Origin: Siphonobacter sp. SORGH_AS_0500
GTDB taxonomy: Bacteria > Bacteroidota > Bacteroidia > Cytophagales > Spirosomataceae
Assembly (NCBI RefSeq): GCF_002838835.1
Contig: NZ_NHPP01000029.1
Location: 1 to 46,238, forward strand
Length of the DNA stretch: 46,238 bases
Direction of reading: 5' to 3'
In this document: positions 45,254 to 46,238 of the stretch, piece by piece
How the letters are laid out: every line of letters starts with the position of its first letter
Numbering within the stretch: position 1 is the first letter of the stretch
The notes under the pieces: generated by a model
The model's input: only the letters and a program-made list of their open reading frames with translations
What the model was told of the DNA's origin: nothing
Databases searched by the model: none
Position numbers and translations under genes: made by a program

Positions 45254-45445
45254 ATGCAAGAAGGAACCATTAAGTTTTTCAATGAAACCAAAGGATTTGG
45301 TTTTATTACTCCAAAAGATGGAGGTGAAGACGTTTTCGTACATACTACCGGTCTGCGTGATCAAGTTCGTGAAAACGACGTTGTTACTTACGAAGTAACC
45401 ATGGGAAAAAAAGGATTGAACGCGATTAACGTACAGGTTATCTAA
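45254..45445 (+). CDS. CspA-family cold-shock protein
   Basis: A single cold-shock domain of 63 aa: MQEGTIKFFNETKGFGFITPKDGGEDVFVHTTGL with RNP1 KGFGFI and RNP2 VFVH, then VVTYEVTMGKKGLNAINVQVI. It binds single-stranded RNA/DNA. It is monocistronic and followed by a strong terminator. A long 5' leader region upstream would suit thermo-regulation, but none is proven. Confidence 0.95.
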   Translation: MQEGTIKFFNETKGFGFITPKDGGEDVFVHTTGLRDQVRENDVVTYEVTMGKKGLNAINVQVI

Positions 45446-45467
45446 ATATCCGTCCTGATTTTAACAG

Positions 45468-45505
45468 CAAAGAGGTTCGAATGCACGTTCGAACCTCTTT
45501 GTGTT
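45468..45505 (+). terminator. Terminator after the CspA-family gene
   Basis: CAAAGAGGTTCGAA / TTCGAACCTCTTTG, perfect 14-bp stem, then TGTTTT. Confidence 0.9.
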
Positions 45506-45853
45506 TTACAGCCTTCCAGCTTCCAATAGTACAATTTCATCAGCCAAACTTCTGAAAAGACGTAGTTTTCATTTATTTGGTAATCGCAGCAAGTTCTCTA
45601 AAATCACTTGCTTTCGTTTTGGCTTTCCCCCCAAGTTTCTAAACAGTGATACTCTCCATACATTCGCTTGTCTGAAAAGAACAGCTCTCCTACTAGTTAT
45701 TGAATTACTCCCAAACTGGCTACTGACCATTTCATGGTAGTAATCGGAAAATACTGGCCTTATGCCTCACACGTTAGTTTAAACTAATTCTAAGTTAACT
45801 TATTCATTGTTAATCATTTATCAACTGAACTAGAAGAACCAATTTTTGTAAAA

Positions 45854-45982
45854 ATGACACGCATAATGGTTCAACGGTTAAATCCTACCAAACAACGTAT
45901 AAAGTCTACAGTTCATAGAAAAGCGAAGTCTATGTTCAGGCTTCACTGTACTTTTGAATCATCAAACGGTTTAGACACATAG
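45854..45982 (+). CDS. Possible 42-aa basic peptide
   Basis: ATG 45854 to TAG 45982 encodes MTRIMVQRLNPTKQRIKSTV... with 10 Arg/Lys. AATTTTTG, close to a -7 box, lies just before it and a strong terminator 17 bp after it, so a short transcript is plausible. It could be a small protein or an sRNA. The surrounding gap (45506-46139) otherwise holds a 14-bp palindrome TTAGTTTAAACTAA at 45774-45787 and no other gene. Confidence 0.3.
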   Translation: MTRIMVQRLNPTKQRIKSTVHRKAKSMFRLHCTFESSNGLDT

Positions 45983-45999
45983 GTTTAGAGGTTAACGGG

Positions 46000-46033
46000 A
46001 AACTCCTTCGTGATTCATGAAGGAGTTTTTTTA
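46000..46033 (+). terminator. Rho-independent terminator
   Basis: AAACTCCTTC / GAAGGAGTTT with a 9-nt loop, then TTTTTA. It ends the short transcript upstream. Confidence 0.85.
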
Positions 46034-46041
46034 TGCCAAGC

Positions 46042-46105
46042 CTCAAGGCTCAAAAGCTCAGTCAAACCGAATAATCATTGGTTATTGCGTCTTTTGAGCC
46101 TTGAG
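46042..46105. repeat. 15-bp inverted repeat (possible terminator or repeat element)
   Basis: CTCAAGGCTCAAAAG and CTTTTGAGCCTTGAG pair perfectly; an inner AACC/GGTT pair continues the structure. It lies between convergent genes. Confidence 0.7.
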
Positions 46106-46139
46106 ACCTGATTTCCTTGCCTCTTAGAAAGATTCAATT

Positions 46140-46238
46140 TTACTCTTCCCATTTTGGGAAAGGATCCCGAAAACGAACACCTGCTTCCATTTGCCGAATT
46201 TCTGCCGCGGTGCAAAGGCAGCTTTCCAGCTCCCGGAT
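46140..46238 (-). CDS. C-terminus of an unidentified protein, 5' part off the window
   Basis: The last 32 residues, RELESCLCTAAEIRQMEAGVRFRDPFPKWEE, and stop TAA at 46140-46142 are visible. Codon use is core-like. Too little remains to name the family. Confidence 0.6.
   Translation of the reverse strand: MRELESCLCTAAEIRQMEAGVRFRDPFPKWEE

Noticed and set aside
45128..45364. Minus-strand 78-codon frame
   Set aside because: It is the antisense shadow of the CspA-family gene.
45501..45740. 79-codon frame after the CspA-family terminator
   Set aside because: It starts at a non-ATG codon inside the terminator, and its composition is not protein-like.

Overview
The window looks like a Bacteroidota chromosome, most likely of the order Cytophagales. 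The reasons are promoters of the TAnnTTTG type, a tmRNA tag ending in SYAMAA, a Bacteroidota-type MenC, SCP2 and GroES-like small proteins, a large 'putative porin', and a PD-(D/E)XK/AddB-like nuclease. Housekeeping genes fill about 7.9-30.3 kb at moderate GC. AT-rich accessory blocks lie on both sides (about 1-7.7 kb and 30.3-44.5 kb).

Left accessory block (1-7.7 kb), mostly minus strand. A closely packed run reads leftward from 5.7 kb: a DUF4297/Cap4-like nuclease, an SMC/Rad50-like ATPase with a CPVC zinc hook (together a Lamassu/ABC-3C-like anti-phage module), a 77-aa protein coupled to the ATPase by ATGA, a membrane protein, a lipoprotein-type NUC1 endonuclease broken by two frameshifts, and a J-domain protein whose C-terminal tail is an Asn-Asn-Thr tandem repeat running off the window. 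An Ig-like lipoprotein, an XRE regulator, a truncated tyrosine integrase and a tRNA-like remnant close the block next to mnmE.

Core (7.9-30.3 kb). It holds mnmE, an SCP2 protein, an MpaB-type oxygenase, an aldo/keto reductase, the AddB-like nuclease, a putative porin, lpxK, menC, a secreted beta-propeller-like protein, two alpha/beta hydrolases, lysA, a PhoD-type phosphatase, a YetF/DUF421 protein, an SDR, a YfcE-type phosphoesterase, a GroES-like protein and ssrA (tmRNA). Hairpin repeats of REP/MITE type sit at 21.2 and 26.9 kb.

Polysaccharide island (30.3-39.2 kb). It starts directly after ssrA. An 11-bp copy of the ssrA 3' end recurs at 39.21 kb, as expected for an element inserted at ssrA. 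It holds a SecB-like chaperone, two GH26-like proteins (one lacking the nucleophile), a GH2-like lipoprotein, and a very large GT2 synthase fused to one GH26-like and one GH2-like domain that both appear catalytically dead.

Right accessory block (39.7-44.5 kb). It holds a signal-anchored nucleoside deaminase and, on the other strand, a two-gene operon: a TIR/deoxyribosyltransferase-like domain fused to a probable STING-type ligand-binding domain, and a SLOG-SLATT membrane effector. No CD-NTase is visible, so this is my best candidate for an unusual nucleotide-signalling defence system. Cold-shock proteins follow.

About ten single-base frameshifts, nearly all explained by one missing base and several in 7-base homopolymers, hit unrelated genes including mnmE. 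I read most of them as sequence errors and give frame-corrected gene extents. No computation or database search was run; domain calls come from motif recognition.
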